A stretch of DNA of 64,000 nucleotides from Kribbella steppae (GTDB lineage Bacteria; Actinomycetota; Actinomycetes; Propionibacteriales; Kribbellaceae). Position 1 is the stretch's first letter. Every line of letters starts with the position of its first letter. The stretch spans positions 1 to 64,000 of the forward strand of contig NZ_SLWN01000017.1 of assembly GCF_004342025.1 (NCBI RefSeq), in the 5' to 3' direction. Made by a program: the position numbers and the translations under genes. The notes below the pieces were generated by a model that was not told the origin of the DNA, did not search any database, and worked only from the letters and a program-made list of their open reading frames with translations. Shown here one piece after another: positions 8,171-16,304 of the stretch.

Positions 8171-9640
8171 ATGACAACGCACCCAGGGGATCCGGCGACG
8201 ATCGGGTCGTTCGCGATCCAGGCCCGGCTCGGTCGCGGTGCGATGGGTGCGGTGTACCTGGCGCGGTCGCCCGGCGGTCGCCTGGTCGCGGTGAAGGTGG
8301 TCCGCGACGACCTGGCCGGTGACGAAGGATTCCGGGCCCGGTTCGCGCGCGAGATTGAGGCAGCGCGGAAGGTCAGCGGCGCGTTCACGGCTGCGGTCGT
8401 CGATGCCGATCCGGACGCCGATCATCCGTGGCTGGCCACCGAATACCTGCCCGGACCGACGCTGCAGAAGGCGATCGACACGTCCGGCCCGCTGATGCCT
8501 GGTGGTGTGCGATCGCTCGCCGGCGGACTGGCCGAGGCGCTCAGCGCGATCCACCGCAGCGGTCTGGTCCATCGCGATCTCAAACCGTCGAACATCGTGC
8601 TCACCGACAACGGCCCGCGGGTGATCGACTTCGGCATCGCGCGCGCCCTCGAGGACGCGAGCCTGACGGCGACCGGCGTGGTCATCGGTACGCCGGGCTA
8701 CCTGTCACCCGAGCAGATCACGGGTACGACGATCGGCCCGCCGAGCGACATGTTCGCGCTGGGCGCGGTGCTGGTGTTCGCGGCGTCCGGCCGCGGCCCG
8801 TTCGCGACCGGCAACCCGGCATCGCTGCTGCATCGGATCGTCCACGAGCAGCCCCACATTCCGCCACTGCCCGATCCCTTGCAGGAGCTCGTACGCCGTT
8901 GCCTGGCAAGAGATCCCGCCCATCGCCCGACCCCCGCCGAGATGCTGCAGCTCGTGGGCTCGCCGGCGAACACCGCGGTCATCACTCCACCGGCCGCGAC
9001 GATCGCCGCACCCACCAAACGCCTCCCCGAGCCGCCCATGCAGCACCAGCCACCTGTGCAGCACCAGCCACCCGTGCAGCACGAGCCGCCCGTTCAGCAC
9101 CCGGCGCCCGTGCAGCACCTAGGAACTCTGCAGCCGACGCCTCCGCAGCAGACTGGCGCCATCTTCACCACCACCAGGACGAGACCGGCGATCATCGCCG
9201 TGATCACCACGCTGCTCGCCGCCATCTGCATGCCGCGTGAGACACCTACACCGGACCCGTCCGGCGTCGTGATCGGCAGCATCGCGACCGCGGTCAGCCT
9301 GTACTTCGCGATCCGCAACTGGCGCCTAGTCCTCCGGCGCCGCGTCGTACTCCACCTGTCACCGGAGGGCCTGGCCGTCACCAGGGGATACCAGCAGGCA
9401 GCCATCCCGTGGTCGTCGGTGACACGCGTCCGCATCGTCGGCGACGTCCACAGACCCTGGCTGGTCGCCTGGCTCAACCATGAAGCCATCCTGCCGACGC
9501 CAACCCGCCTCCATCACGGTGGTCGAAAGCTCTACCCTGTCGCGCACGAGCGTTCCGGCAAGCGCCGCACCCACCAGGTCAACGAACTCCGGGCCGCGCT
9601 CAACTGGTACGCCGGCCATCTGCACGACAACCACTACTAG
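8171..9640 (+). CDS. Ser/Thr protein kinase with C-terminal membrane PH-like domain
   Basis: A 489-residue Hanks-type kinase. The kinase domain (about 10-265) has a glycine loop GRGAMGAVY (21-29), K42 of VAVKV, HRDLKPSN with catalytic D136, DFG at 153-155 and a GTPGYLSPEQ activation segment, so it should be active. A linker of 6-residue repeats (VQHQPP type) follows. Residues about 325-489 hold two hydrophobic segments and a PH-like domain paralogous to the protein at 6958. Substrates are unknown. It probably starts leaderless at ATG 8171. Its TAG stop and the dinB stop on the other strand share one CTAG. Confidence 0.9.
   Translation: MTTHPGDPATIGSFAIQARLGRGAMGAVYLARSPGGRLVAVKVVRDDLAGDEGFRARFAREIEAARKVSGAFTAAVVDADPDADHPWLATEYLPGPTLQKAIDTSGPLMPGGVRSLAGGLAEALSAIHRSGLVHRDLKPSNIVLTDNGPRVIDFGIARALEDASLTATGVVIGTPGYLSPEQITGTTIGPPSDMFALGAVLVFAASGRGPFATGNPASLLHRIVHEQPHIPPLPDPLQELVRRCLARDPAHRPTPAEMLQLVGSPANTAVITPPAATIAAPTKRLPEPPMQHQPPVQHQPPVQHEPPVQHPAPVQHLGTLQPTPPQQTGAIFTTTRTRPAIIAVITTLLAAICMPRETPTPDPSGVVIGSIATAVSLYFAIRNWRLVLRRRVVLHLSPEGLAVTRGYQQAAIPWSSVTRVRIVGDVHRPWLVAWLNHEAILPTPTRLHHGGRKLYPVAHERSGKRRTHQVNELRAALNWYAGHLHDNHY
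9038..9121 (+). repeat. 18-bp tandem repeat in the kinase linker
   Basis: Four to five in-frame 18-bp units encode V-Q-H-x-P-P hexapeptides between the kinase domain and the membrane segment, giving a Pro/His/Gln-rich spacer. Confidence 0.75.
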
Positions 9641-10839
9641 TCCGGCAGCATCGGCACCGTCAGACCCTGATCGCGACCGAGCAGGATCCCGCGGGTGATC
9701 GCGTTCGTGCCGAACTTGTCTTTCACTGAATCCATCGCCGAGTCGAGCTCGTCGTTCGACGCCTTGTCGAACGGCAACGCCAACTGCAGTGCCGCCTCGT
9801 TCTCCAGATTGCCCACCGAGATGCCGATCATGGTGATCCCCTGTGCCGTGATCAACGGCCGCGCCGTCGACAGCAGAGCCCGTGCGGTGATCAGGATCGC
9901 CCGCGTCTGATCCGTTGCCTGGGGCAACGTATGCGACCGGGTCGCCCGGCTGAAGTCGTCGAACCGCAGCCGCAACGTCACCGTCCGCCCGGCCCGCCCC
10001 GCGGTCCGCATCCGCCGCGTGACCCGATCGACGAGCCCGGCCAGGACCGCGTCCAGCGTCGCCGGCGACTTGGGCGACCTGCCGAGCGCCCGTTGCGAAC
10101 CGATCGACCGCCGCCGCCGGCCCACCTCGATCGGCCGGGGGTCGCGGTTGTGCGCCAGTGCGTGCAGATGCCGCCCCGAGGCCCGCCCGAGCATCGCCAC
10201 CAACGCGGCCTCGGGCAGCATGGCGACATCGCCGACCTTGGTCAGCCCGCGGTTGCGCAACTTCTCCGCGGTCACCTCACCCACCCCCCAGAGCCGCTCG
10301 ACATTGAGCGGATGCAGGAAGTCCAGCTCCCGGTCCGGGGCCACCTCCAGCAGGCCGTCCGGTTTCGCGACCCCGCTGGCCACCTTGGCCAGGAACTTCG
10401 TCCGGGCGATCCCGACCGTGATCGGCAACCCGACCTGCGACAGTACGTCGGCCCGCAACCGCTGGGCGATCTCGAGCGGCGTCCCGGCGATCCGCCGCAG
10501 TCCGCCGACGTCGAGGAACGCCTCGTCGATCGACAACCCCTCCACCAACGGTGTGGTGTTCTCGAACACCTTGAACACCGCTTTGCTGGCTTCGGAGTAC
10601 GCCGACATCCTCGGGTCGACCACGATCGCGCCGGGGCACCGGCGGAGCGCCTGTCCACCGTTCATCGCGGTCCGGACGCCGTACGCCTTGGCCTCGTAGC
10701 TGCAGGCGAGCACCACGCCGGCGCCGACGATCACCGGCCGGCCGCGCAGGCGCGGGTCGTCCCGCTGCTCGACCGACGCGTAGAACGCGTCCAGGTCGGC
10801 ATGCAGGATGGTTGCCGCACGCTGGTCCGACACGAACAT
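9637..10839 (-). CDS. dinB: DNA polymerase IV (Y-family)
   Basis: Error-prone translesion polymerase of 400 residues. It shows the Y-family palm: HADLDAFYASVE with catalytic D15, the YSEAS segment, and SIDEAFLD with D105/E106. The thumb helix-hairpin-helix (LWGVGEVTAEKLRNRGL) and little-finger domain (SIGSQRALGR...LRLRFDDFSRATRS) follow. The ATG at 10839 lies inside a perfect LexA-type palindrome, so SOS control is likely. The C-terminus (GITRGILLGRDQGLTVPMLPD) is not an obvious clamp-binding pentapeptide, although LQLALPF near residue 355 resembles one. Divergent from the MFS gene. Confidence 0.94.
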   Translation of the reverse strand: MFVSDQRAATILHADLDAFYASVEQRDDPRLRGRPVIVGAGVVLACSYEAKAYGVRTAMNGGQALRRCPGAIVVDPRMSAYSEASKAVFKVFENTTPLVEGLSIDEAFLDVGGLRRIAGTPLEIAQRLRADVLSQVGLPITVGIARTKFLAKVASGVAKPDGLLEVAPDRELDFLHPLNVERLWGVGEVTAEKLRNRGLTKVGDVAMLPEAALVAMLGRASGRHLHALAHNRDPRPIEVGRRRRSIGSQRALGRSPKSPATLDAVLAGLVDRVTRRMRTAGRAGRTVTLRLRFDDFSRATRSHTLPQATDQTRAILITARALLSTARPLITAQGITMIGISVGNLENEAALQLALPFDKASNDELDSAMDSVKDKFGTNAITRGILLGRDQGLTVPMLPD

Positions 10840-10846
10840 ATGTTCG
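10833..10846. promoter_or_regulatory. LexA SOS box overlapping the dinB start codon
   Basis: CGAACATATGTTCG is a perfect CGAAC-N4-GTTCG palindrome, the SOS box form known from actinobacteria. The dinB ATG (10837-10839) lies in its centre. Bound LexA would cover the transcript start if dinB is leaderless. Confidence 0.8.
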
Positions 10847-10919
10847 CATACTCACGCACCGTCCGGATAGGGAGAATTCCGGAGGCGGCGAACCGGTTTG
10901 TCAGGACAGAATGCAGCTC

Positions 10920-12128
10920 ATGGACCTGACGTCGTACCGCGATCTCTGGAAGACCCATTGTGTGATGGCGCTGCTGGCGTCGGCCCTGGTCGCGCGGATG
11001 CCGGTGATGGCGACGATGGTGCCGCTGGCGTTCCTGGCCAAGGATGCCGCCGGCAACTTCGGCTGGGCCGGCGTGGTGGCGGGTGCCTACTCCGTCGGGA
11101 TGGCGATCGCCAGCGTCGTGTGGTCGCGTCGGGCGGACCGGAAGGGCGCGCGCTGGGTCCTGATCGGGACCGGGATGGCGTGGGGTGTCCTGATGGCCGT
11201 GGTCGCGCTGCTGCCGTACAGCTGGTACCGGGTGCTGCCGATCGCCGCCGCGGCGGCCGGGATGTTCGTCGCACCGGTTACCTCGGCCTTGCGGGCCAGT
11301 TGGCCTCGGCTGGTGCAGGGTGCGCGACTGCGCGCGATCTATGCGCTGGACGCGACCGCGCAGGAGCTTTTGTTCGTCGTCGGGCCGATGCTCGGTGCGG
11401 TGGTGGTCAGCTTCGCGAGTCCGCGAGCCGGTCTGCTCGCGTGTGCTGCGACGGCCGCCGTGGCCATCTGGTGGTTCGGCCTCAAGCAGCGGCCGGGCAC
11501 GACGCAGGAAGAGACTGACGAGCCCCGGCCGACCGCGCGGCAGTTGGTGTTCCATCGGCACCGGCTGGGGCTGCTGATCGCCTTCGCTTGTATGGTCACC
11601 GGCTTCGCGTCGATGTCGCTCGGCATCGTCGCGTTCGCCGACGAGCACGGCAACCGGTTGATCGCCGGTCTGCTCGAGATGGTGGCCGCAATCGGCAGCC
11701 TGATCGGCGGTCTGGTCGGTGGCGCACTGCCCGGCCGGCGCGACTCCTACGTCTGGCGGCGGATGCTGGCGATGGCGGTCCTCGTCACCGGCTGCGTGTT
11801 CGCCACCTCGTCCGTGGTCGCCCTGGCGGTGATGCTGTTCGCGGCCGGCTGCCTGATCGCGCCGACGATCGGCGCGATCTACGAGCGGCTGGGTGTGCTG
11901 ACGCCGGCCTCGGCCCGGACCGAGATCTTCGGCTGGATGCTCAGCGGCGGGATGATCGGCTCCGCCGTCGGGTCCGCCGTCGCCGGCACAGTGGTCGAGA
12001 CCTTCGGCGTCCGCTACGCGTGGGTGCTGATGGCGGTGCTCGCAGTGGTGGCGACGCTGGCCGTGCTCCACGTCCCGCCCCACCGGCCGGCCGACGCCGA
12101 CCTGGAAGAGGTCGCGGTCGCGGCGTAA
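10920..12128 (+). CDS. MFS transporter
   Basis: A 402-residue integral membrane protein with about 12 hydrophobic helices and the short basic loop RRADRKGAR between helices 2 and 3 typical of the major facilitator superfamily. The central loop (RPGTTQEETDEPRPTARQL) separates two six-helix halves. The substrate cannot be read from sequence; drug or metabolite efflux is usual for this type. ATG 10920 is chosen because CAGAAT lies 7 nt upstream, the spacing of leaderless promoters seen elsewhere here; ATG 10911 is the alternative. The 3' end overlaps the convergent DHFR-like gene by 115 bp. Confidence 0.85.
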   Translation: MDLTSYRDLWKTHCVMALLASALVARMPVMATMVPLAFLAKDAAGNFGWAGVVAGAYSVGMAIASVVWSRRADRKGARWVLIGTGMAWGVLMAVVALLPYSWYRVLPIAAAAAGMFVAPVTSALRASWPRLVQGARLRAIYALDATAQELLFVVGPMLGAVVVSFASPRAGLLACAATAAVAIWWFGLKQRPGTTQEETDEPRPTARQLVFHRHRLGLLIAFACMVTGFASMSLGIVAFADEHGNRLIAGLLEMVAAIGSLIGGLVGGALPGRRDSYVWRRMLAMAVLVTGCVFATSSVVALAVMLFAAGCLIAPTIGAIYERLGVLTPASARTEIFGWMLSGGMIGSAVGSAVAGTVVETFGVRYAWVLMAVLAVVATLAVLHVPPHRPADADLEEVAVAA

Positions 12129-12637
12129 TCCACCAGGTAGCTCGCCTCCAGTACGCCGGAGCCGCCCGCGCACATCGAGATCAGCCGCAGCGCACGCCGG
12201 TCCCCGAACAGGGGAGTGCCGAAGCCTGCCTGGACCGGATGGATGAGCAGCGACACCTCGTCGATCAGCCGCCACCGGAGCAGCGAACGGACCAGCTTGA
12301 CGCTGCCGACGACGTGGATGTCGGCACCCGGCACGTGCTTCAACGCCCGCAACACCCGGTGCGGATCTCCTTGCAGTACCTCGGTGCGCGGCCGCGCGAT
12401 CACCGGCCTGGACGTGATCACGAGCTTGCGAGCCCGATCAAGCGGCACGACGGCATCGTGGTAGCGGGCCACGGAGGCGGCGTACTGCTCGAACGTGCTG
12501 CGTCCGAGCAGCACCGTCTCCGCCCCGGTCACCAACCGGTCGAGCACACCGGTCAGGCCGGACTCGGGCAGCCAGTACTCCGGCCGGTCCACGATCCCGT
12601 CCTCCGACATGCACAGCCTGGCGACGATGTTGCGCAT
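12014..12637 (-). CDS. Dihydrofolate-reductase-like (RibD C-terminal type) protein 1
   Basis: A 207-residue NADPH-dependent reductase fold protein of the YyaP/RibD_C type. It opens MRNIVARLCMSEDG, has LLGRSTFEQY and VITSRP, and the cofactor-site region HVVGSVKLVRSLLRWRLIDEVSLLIHPV. The family-like sequence ends near residue 175 (SYLVDYAA). The last ~32 residues are Ser/Ala/Thr-rich and are read antisense to the end of the MFS gene, so the natural stop may have been lost. GAGGAG precedes the ATG by 6 nt. Last gene of an ArsR-DHFR-DHFR operon; substrate unknown. Confidence 0.82.
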   Translation of the reverse strand: MRNIVARLCMSEDGIVDRPEYWLPESGLTGVLDRLVTGAETVLLGRSTFEQYAASVARYHDAVVPLDRARKLVITSRPVIARPRTEVLQGDPHRVLRALKHVPGADIHVVGSVKLVRSLLRWRLIDEVSLLIHPVQAGFGTPLFGDRRALRLISMCAGGSGVLEASYLVDYAATATSSRSASAGRWGGTWSTASVATTASTAISTHA

Positions 12638-12692
12638 TCATTGCTCCTCTGGGTCTCCTTTACCAACCCAGATGCAGCAACCGGGCGAAAGG

Positions 12693-13232
12693 TTAGGCCG
12701 GGGCGTAGACGGTGTGCAGGACGCCGGTGGTGAAGGTTGTGCTGGACAGGAGTTGCAGAGGGATGTGCTCGCCGCCGTCGAAGAGGCGAGTACCGGAGCC
12801 GAGCGCGATCGGGTGGACCAGCAGGTGCAGCTCGTCGACCAGCTTGGCCCGCAGCAGGGCGCGGGTCAGCGTGAGGCTGCCGCTGATGCTGATGTCCTTG
12901 CCCGGGCCGGCCTTGAGTTCGGCCACGGCCTCGACCAGGTCGCCCTCCAGCAGAGTGGAGTTCGGCCAGGCGTCGACGTTGTCGAGCGTGCTGGAGACGA
13001 CCAGCTTGGGCGTGCCGTTCATCACGTCGGCGCCCTCGGCCTCGGGGTTGTGCGGCCAGTAGGAGGCCAACTCCTGCCAGGTCTTCCGGCCCAGCAGCAT
13101 GGTGTCCGAGCGGGACCAGATCGCGCCCACGGCGGCGCCCATCTCGTCGTTCCAGTACGGGAAGTGCCAGGTCGCGGGGGCCTCCCCGATGCCGTCGAGC
13201 GAGATGAACAGGCCGGCGATGATCTTCTTCAT
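12693..13232 (-). CDS. Dihydrofolate-reductase-like (RibD C-terminal type) protein 2
   Basis: A 179-residue protein of the same reductase-like family: MKKIIAGLFISLDGIGEAP start, LLGRKTWQELASYWP, KLVVSSTL, then ISGSLTLTRALLRAKLVDELHLLVHPIALGSGTRLF. Full normal length and a family-typical C-terminus (TGVLHTVYAPA). GAGGAG lies 8 nt upstream of the ATG. It sits between the ArsR gene and the first DHFR-like gene on the same strand; the two reductase genes are paralogues. ArsR plus such reductase genes is a frequent actinobacterial arrangement, but the physiological substrate is not known to me. Confidence 0.88.
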   Translation of the reverse strand: MKKIIAGLFISLDGIGEAPATWHFPYWNDEMGAAVGAIWSRSDTMLLGRKTWQELASYWPHNPEAEGADVMNGTPKLVVSSTLDNVDAWPNSTLLEGDLVEAVAELKAGPGKDISISGSLTLTRALLRAKLVDELHLLVHPIALGSGTRLFDGGEHIPLQLLSSTTFTTGVLHTVYAPA

Positions 13233-13301
13233 GGTGGTGACTCCTCGGTGTCAGCGGTTGCTTTCACCCACGCGTCGACCCGCACCCGTCCGGATCGACA
13301 C

Positions 13302-13634
13302 TTAGTCCGCGGAAATCTTTCGGCGGCCGCGGCGGATCTCGGTCTCGAGGGCGTCGAGCCGGTTGGTCCAGAACTTGCGGTAGCGGTCCAGCCAGCTGTC
13401 GATCTCCCGCAGCGGCCCGGGGTCGACGGCGTACAGCCGCCGGGTGCCGTCGACGGTGACGGTGGCGAAACCGTTGTCGCGCAGCACCTTGAGGTGCTGG
13501 GAGACGGCGGGCTGGCTGATGCCGAACTCGGCGCCGATCGCCGCGGCGATACTGCCGGCCGGCAACTCGCCGTCGGCCAGCAGTTCCAGGATCCGGCGCC
13601 GGACCGGATCGCCGAGAATGTCGAACGCGTGCAC
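13302..13634 (-). CDS. ArsR family transcriptional regulator
   Basis: A 110-residue winged-helix repressor. MHAFDILGDPVRRRILELLADGE starts the domain, and the recognition helix is ISQPAVSQHLKVLRDNGF (about 39-56). The following wing reads VDGTRRLYAVDP. No cysteine metal site is visible, so it is not a metal sensor by sequence. The helical end (EIDSWLDRYRKFWTNRLDALE) is typical of the subfamily paired with SRPBCC or DHFR-like proteins. First gene of the three-gene minus-strand operon and likely its autoregulator. Confidence 0.9.
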   Translation of the reverse strand: MHAFDILGDPVRRRILELLADGELPAGSIAAAIGAEFGISQPAVSQHLKVLRDNGFATVTVDGTRRLYAVDPGPLREIDSWLDRYRKFWTNRLDALETEIRRGRRKISAD

Positions 13635-13640
13635 GGATCG

Positions 13641-13660
13641 AAGTATTTCAGTGATGACTT
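13641..13660. promoter_or_regulatory. Candidate ArsR operator
   Basis: An imperfect inverted repeat with AAGT and ACTT ends lies 7-26 nt upstream of the ArsR start, in an AT-richer patch that would overlap its promoter. The assignment rests on position and partial symmetry only. Confidence 0.3.
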
Positions 13661-13799
13661 ATATGAACAAGGGGCCGCACCGGCCGGACGGTTTCCGGCT
13701 GCCGTCGACCCGGGCCGTGGAACCTTCCGGCGTGGTCCGGATCGGCCGGACAGGCGGCCCGGGTGCTGGTCAGCGGGTAGGCAACGAACGAGTCACGGC

Positions 13800-13805
13800 T
13801 AGAAT
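13800..13805 (+). promoter_or_regulatory. -10 box of lysC-asd
   Basis: TAGAAT lies 70 nt upstream of the lysC start. No good -35 is visible. The leader of about 63 nt ends in GAGGAG (13862-13867), 8 nt before GTG 13876. Confidence 0.45.
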
Positions 13806-13875
13806 GAGGCCCGAGACTACGCCTGGTGCAACGCCGCACGGCGTACCGCAACCAGTGGTTTGAGGAGACACACCT

Positions 13876-15144
13876 GTGGGACGCGTCGTGCACAAGTACG
13901 GCGGTTCTTCGGTCGCCGACGCCGATGGCATCAAGCGCGTGGCCCAACGGATCGTCGCGACAAAGAAGGCCGGGAACGACGTGGTGGTGGTCATCTCCGC
14001 CATGGGCGACACCACCGACGAACTGATGGACCTGGCTCAGCAGGTCTCCCCGCTGCCCCCGCCGCGCGAGCTGGACATGCTGCTCACCTCGGGTGAGCGG
14101 ATCTCCGCCGCACTGCTTGCGATGGCGATCGCGAACCTGGGCTACGAGGCACGCTCGTTCACCGGCTCGCAGGCCGGGGTGATCACCACGTCGGCGCACG
14201 GGAACGCGCGCATCATCGACATCACGCCGGGCCGGATCGAGGAGGCGTTGGGCGAGGGCCACATCGCGATCGTGGCCGGTTTCCAGGGCGTCGCCCAGGA
14301 CACCAAGGACATCACCACGATGGGCCGTGGCGCCTCCGACACCACCGCGGTCGCACTGGCCGCCGCGCTGGAGGCGGACTACTGCGAGATCTACACCGAC
14401 GTGGACGGCATCTTCACCGCGGACCCGCGGATCGTGCCGGCCGCGAAGCAGATCCCGAAGATCTCCTACGAGGAGATGCTCGAGATGGCCGCCTGCGGCG
14501 CCAAGGTGCTGCACCTGCGCTGCGTGGAGTACGCGCGGCGCTACAACGTCCCTGTCCACGTGCGTTCCTCCTTCTCGCAGAAGGAAGGCACCTGGGTCGT
14601 CGATGCGAAGGAACTGGATCAGATGGAACAGGCGATCATCACCGGTGTGGCGCAGGACACGAAGGAGGCCAAGATCACTGTGGTCGGCGTCCCCGACAAG
14701 CCCGGTGAGGCCGCCCGGATCTTCGAGACGGTCGCCGGCGCCGAGACCAACATCGACATGATCGTGCAGAACGTCTCGGCGGTGGCCACCAACCGGACCG
14801 ACATCTCCTTCACGCTGCCCCGCGCCGACGGCGCCCGGGCGATGTCCGCGCTGGCAAGGATGAAGGACGAGGTCGGCTACGAGCAGTTGCTGTACGACGA
14901 CCAGATCGGCAAGGTGTCGGTGATCGGCGTCGGCATGCGCTCGCACCCGGGCGTGTCGGCGAAATTCTTCTCCGCGCTCGCCGACGCCGGCGTGAACATC
15001 GAGATGATCTCGACCTCGGAGATCAGGATCTCGGTGGTTATCGACGAGAACCTTGTAGACGCAGCCGTCACAGCGGCGCACACTGCATTCGACCTGGACG
15101 ACGAGCACACCCAAGCTGTCGTGTACGGAGGAACTGGACGGTGA
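13876..15144 (+). CDS. lysC: Aspartate kinase
   Basis: First enzyme of the aspartate pathway to lysine, threonine, methionine and diaminopimelate: phosphorylates L-aspartate. 422 residues with KYGGSSVADADG at 7-18, the catalytic kinase domain to about residue 245, and two C-terminal ACT domains (about 262-420) that normally carry feedback inhibition. GAGGAG lies 8 nt before GTG 13876. An in-frame ATG at 14623 (MEQAIITGV), preceded by AAGGA, matches the place where Corynebacterium starts its separate beta subunit. Overlaps asd by 4 bp (GTGA), so the two are coupled. Confidence 0.96.
   Translation: MGRVVHKYGGSSVADADGIKRVAQRIVATKKAGNDVVVVISAMGDTTDELMDLAQQVSPLPPPRELDMLLTSGERISAALLAMAIANLGYEARSFTGSQAGVITTSAHGNARIIDITPGRIEEALGEGHIAIVAGFQGVAQDTKDITTMGRGASDTTAVALAAALEADYCEIYTDVDGIFTADPRIVPAAKQIPKISYEEMLEMAACGAKVLHLRCVEYARRYNVPVHVRSSFSQKEGTWVVDAKELDQMEQAIITGVAQDTKEAKITVVGVPDKPGEAARIFETVAGAETNIDMIVQNVSAVATNRTDISFTLPRADGARAMSALARMKDEVGYEQLLYDDQIGKVSVIGVGMRSHPGVSAKFFSALADAGVNIEMISTSEIRISVVIDENLVDAAVTAAHTAFDLDDEHTQAVVYGGTGR
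14623..15144 (+). CDS. Possible internal-start beta subunit of aspartate kinase
   Basis: In-frame ATG within lysC, 173 residues, spanning both ACT domains. AAGGA at 14607-14611 could serve as ribosome binding site. The position is equivalent to the beta-subunit start (MEEAVLTGV) known in Corynebacterium glutamicum, where alpha and beta form an alpha2-beta2 enzyme. Expression here is inference. Confidence 0.5.
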   Translation: MEQAIITGVAQDTKEAKITVVGVPDKPGEAARIFETVAGAETNIDMIVQNVSAVATNRTDISFTLPRADGARAMSALARMKDEVGYEQLLYDDQIGKVSVIGVGMRSHPGVSAKFFSALADAGVNIEMISTSEIRISVVIDENLVDAAVTAAHTAFDLDDEHTQAVVYGGTGR

Positions 15145-16247
15145 CCCCTGTGAGCGCTTTGGACAACGAGACCGAGGACCGGACGGGCCTGCCCTCGCTG
15201 GCGGTGGTCGGTGCGACCGGCGCCGTCGGGACGGTGATGCTGGCCCTGCTCTCGACCCGCGAGAACGTGTGGGGAGAGATCCGGCTGATCGCGTCCGAGC
15301 GCTCCGCGGGCAAGAAACTCAAGGTCCGCGGCGAGGAGGTCGAGGTCGTCGCGATCAGCGAGCAGGCCTTCGACGGCATCGACGTGGCGATGTTCGACGT
15401 ACCGGACGCGGTGTCGGCGCAGTGGGCCCCGATCGCGGCCGCCCGGGGTGCCGTCGTGGTGGACAACTCCGGCGCCTTCCGGATGGACCCGGACGTCCCG
15501 CTGGTGGTGCCCGAGGTGAACGCCGAGGCGGCCCGGAACCGGCCCAAGGGCATCATCTCCAACCCGAACTGCACGACGCTGTCGATGATCGTGGCGATGG
15601 GTGCGCTGCACCACCGGTACGAGCTGGAGCAGTTGGTGGTGGCGTCGTACCAGGCCGCCTCCGGGGCCGGGCAGGACGGGATCGACGCGCTCTACGACCA
15701 GCTGATGAAGGTGGCCGGCAATCGCGACCTGGGCACTACGCCGGGCGACGTACGGCGGGTGATCGGCAACGACCTCGGACCGTTCCCGGCGCCGCTGGCG
15801 ATGAACGTCGTACCGTGGGCCGGCTCGCTGAAGGAGGACGGCTGGTCCTCGGAGGAGCTGAAGGTCCGCAACGAGTCGCGCAAGATCCTCGGTCTGCCCG
15901 ACCTGAAGGTGTCCGCGACCTGCGTCCGGGTGCCGGTGATCACCACCCACTCGCTGTCGGTGCACGCCCGGTTCGCCCAGGAGGTCGACGCCGACGGGGC
16001 CCGCGAGGTCCTGCGGGACGCGCCCGGTGTCCTGCTGTTCGACAACCCGGCCGAGGGTGAGTTCCCGACCCCGGCCGACGTGGTCGGCACCGACCCGACG
16101 TGGGTCGGCCGGCTGCGCAAGTCGCTGGACGACCCGCACGCGCTCGAGCTGTTCGTCTGCGGCGACAACCTGCGCAAGGGTGCCGCCCTCAACACCGCTC
16201 AGATCGCCGAGGTCGTGGCGAAGGAGTTCACCGCCGCTGCCTCGTAA
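15141..16247 (+). CDS. asd: Aspartate-semialdehyde dehydrogenase
   Basis: Second step of the aspartate pathway: NADPH-dependent reduction of aspartyl phosphate. 368 residues with dinucleotide-binding GATGAVG at 24-30, VVDNSGAFRMDPDVPLVVPEVN, catalytic C144 in SNPNCTT, and the substrate-binding segment after VPVITTHSLSVHARF. The GTG start overlaps the lysC stop by 4 bp, so both are made from one mRNA. A second GTG at 15150 is possible but lacks the overlap. A strong terminator starts 10 nt after the stop. All expected motifs are present. Confidence 0.96.
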   Translation: MTPVSALDNETEDRTGLPSLAVVGATGAVGTVMLALLSTRENVWGEIRLIASERSAGKKLKVRGEEVEVVAISEQAFDGIDVAMFDVPDAVSAQWAPIAAARGAVVVDNSGAFRMDPDVPLVVPEVNAEAARNRPKGIISNPNCTTLSMIVAMGALHHRYELEQLVVASYQAASGAGQDGIDALYDQLMKVAGNRDLGTTPGDVRRVIGNDLGPFPAPLAMNVVPWAGSLKEDGWSSEELKVRNESRKILGLPDLKVSATCVRVPVITTHSLSVHARFAQEVDADGAREVLRDAPGVLLFDNPAEGEFPTPADVVGTDPTWVGRLRKSLDDPHALELFVCGDNLRKGAALNTAQIAEVVAKEFTAAAS

Positions 16248-16256
16248 AGCCTTGAA

Positions 16257-16292
16257 ACAAAGGGCTCCCGGCGCGTGCCGGGAGCCCTTTGT
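16257..16292. terminator. Bidirectional intrinsic terminator after asd
   Basis: Perfect 16-bp stem (16257-16272 with 16277-16292) around a 4-nt GCGT loop. The outer pairs form an A-rich left and T-rich right flank, so it can stop lysC-asd and the convergent regulator gene at 16305. Confidence 0.93.
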
Positions 16293-16304
16293 TGTATACG
16301 GCAA

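Noticed and set aside
9038..9121. CRISPR-like repeat array
   Set aside because: The repeats are contiguous 18-bp coding units without spacers inside a kinase linker. No other array was seen in the window.
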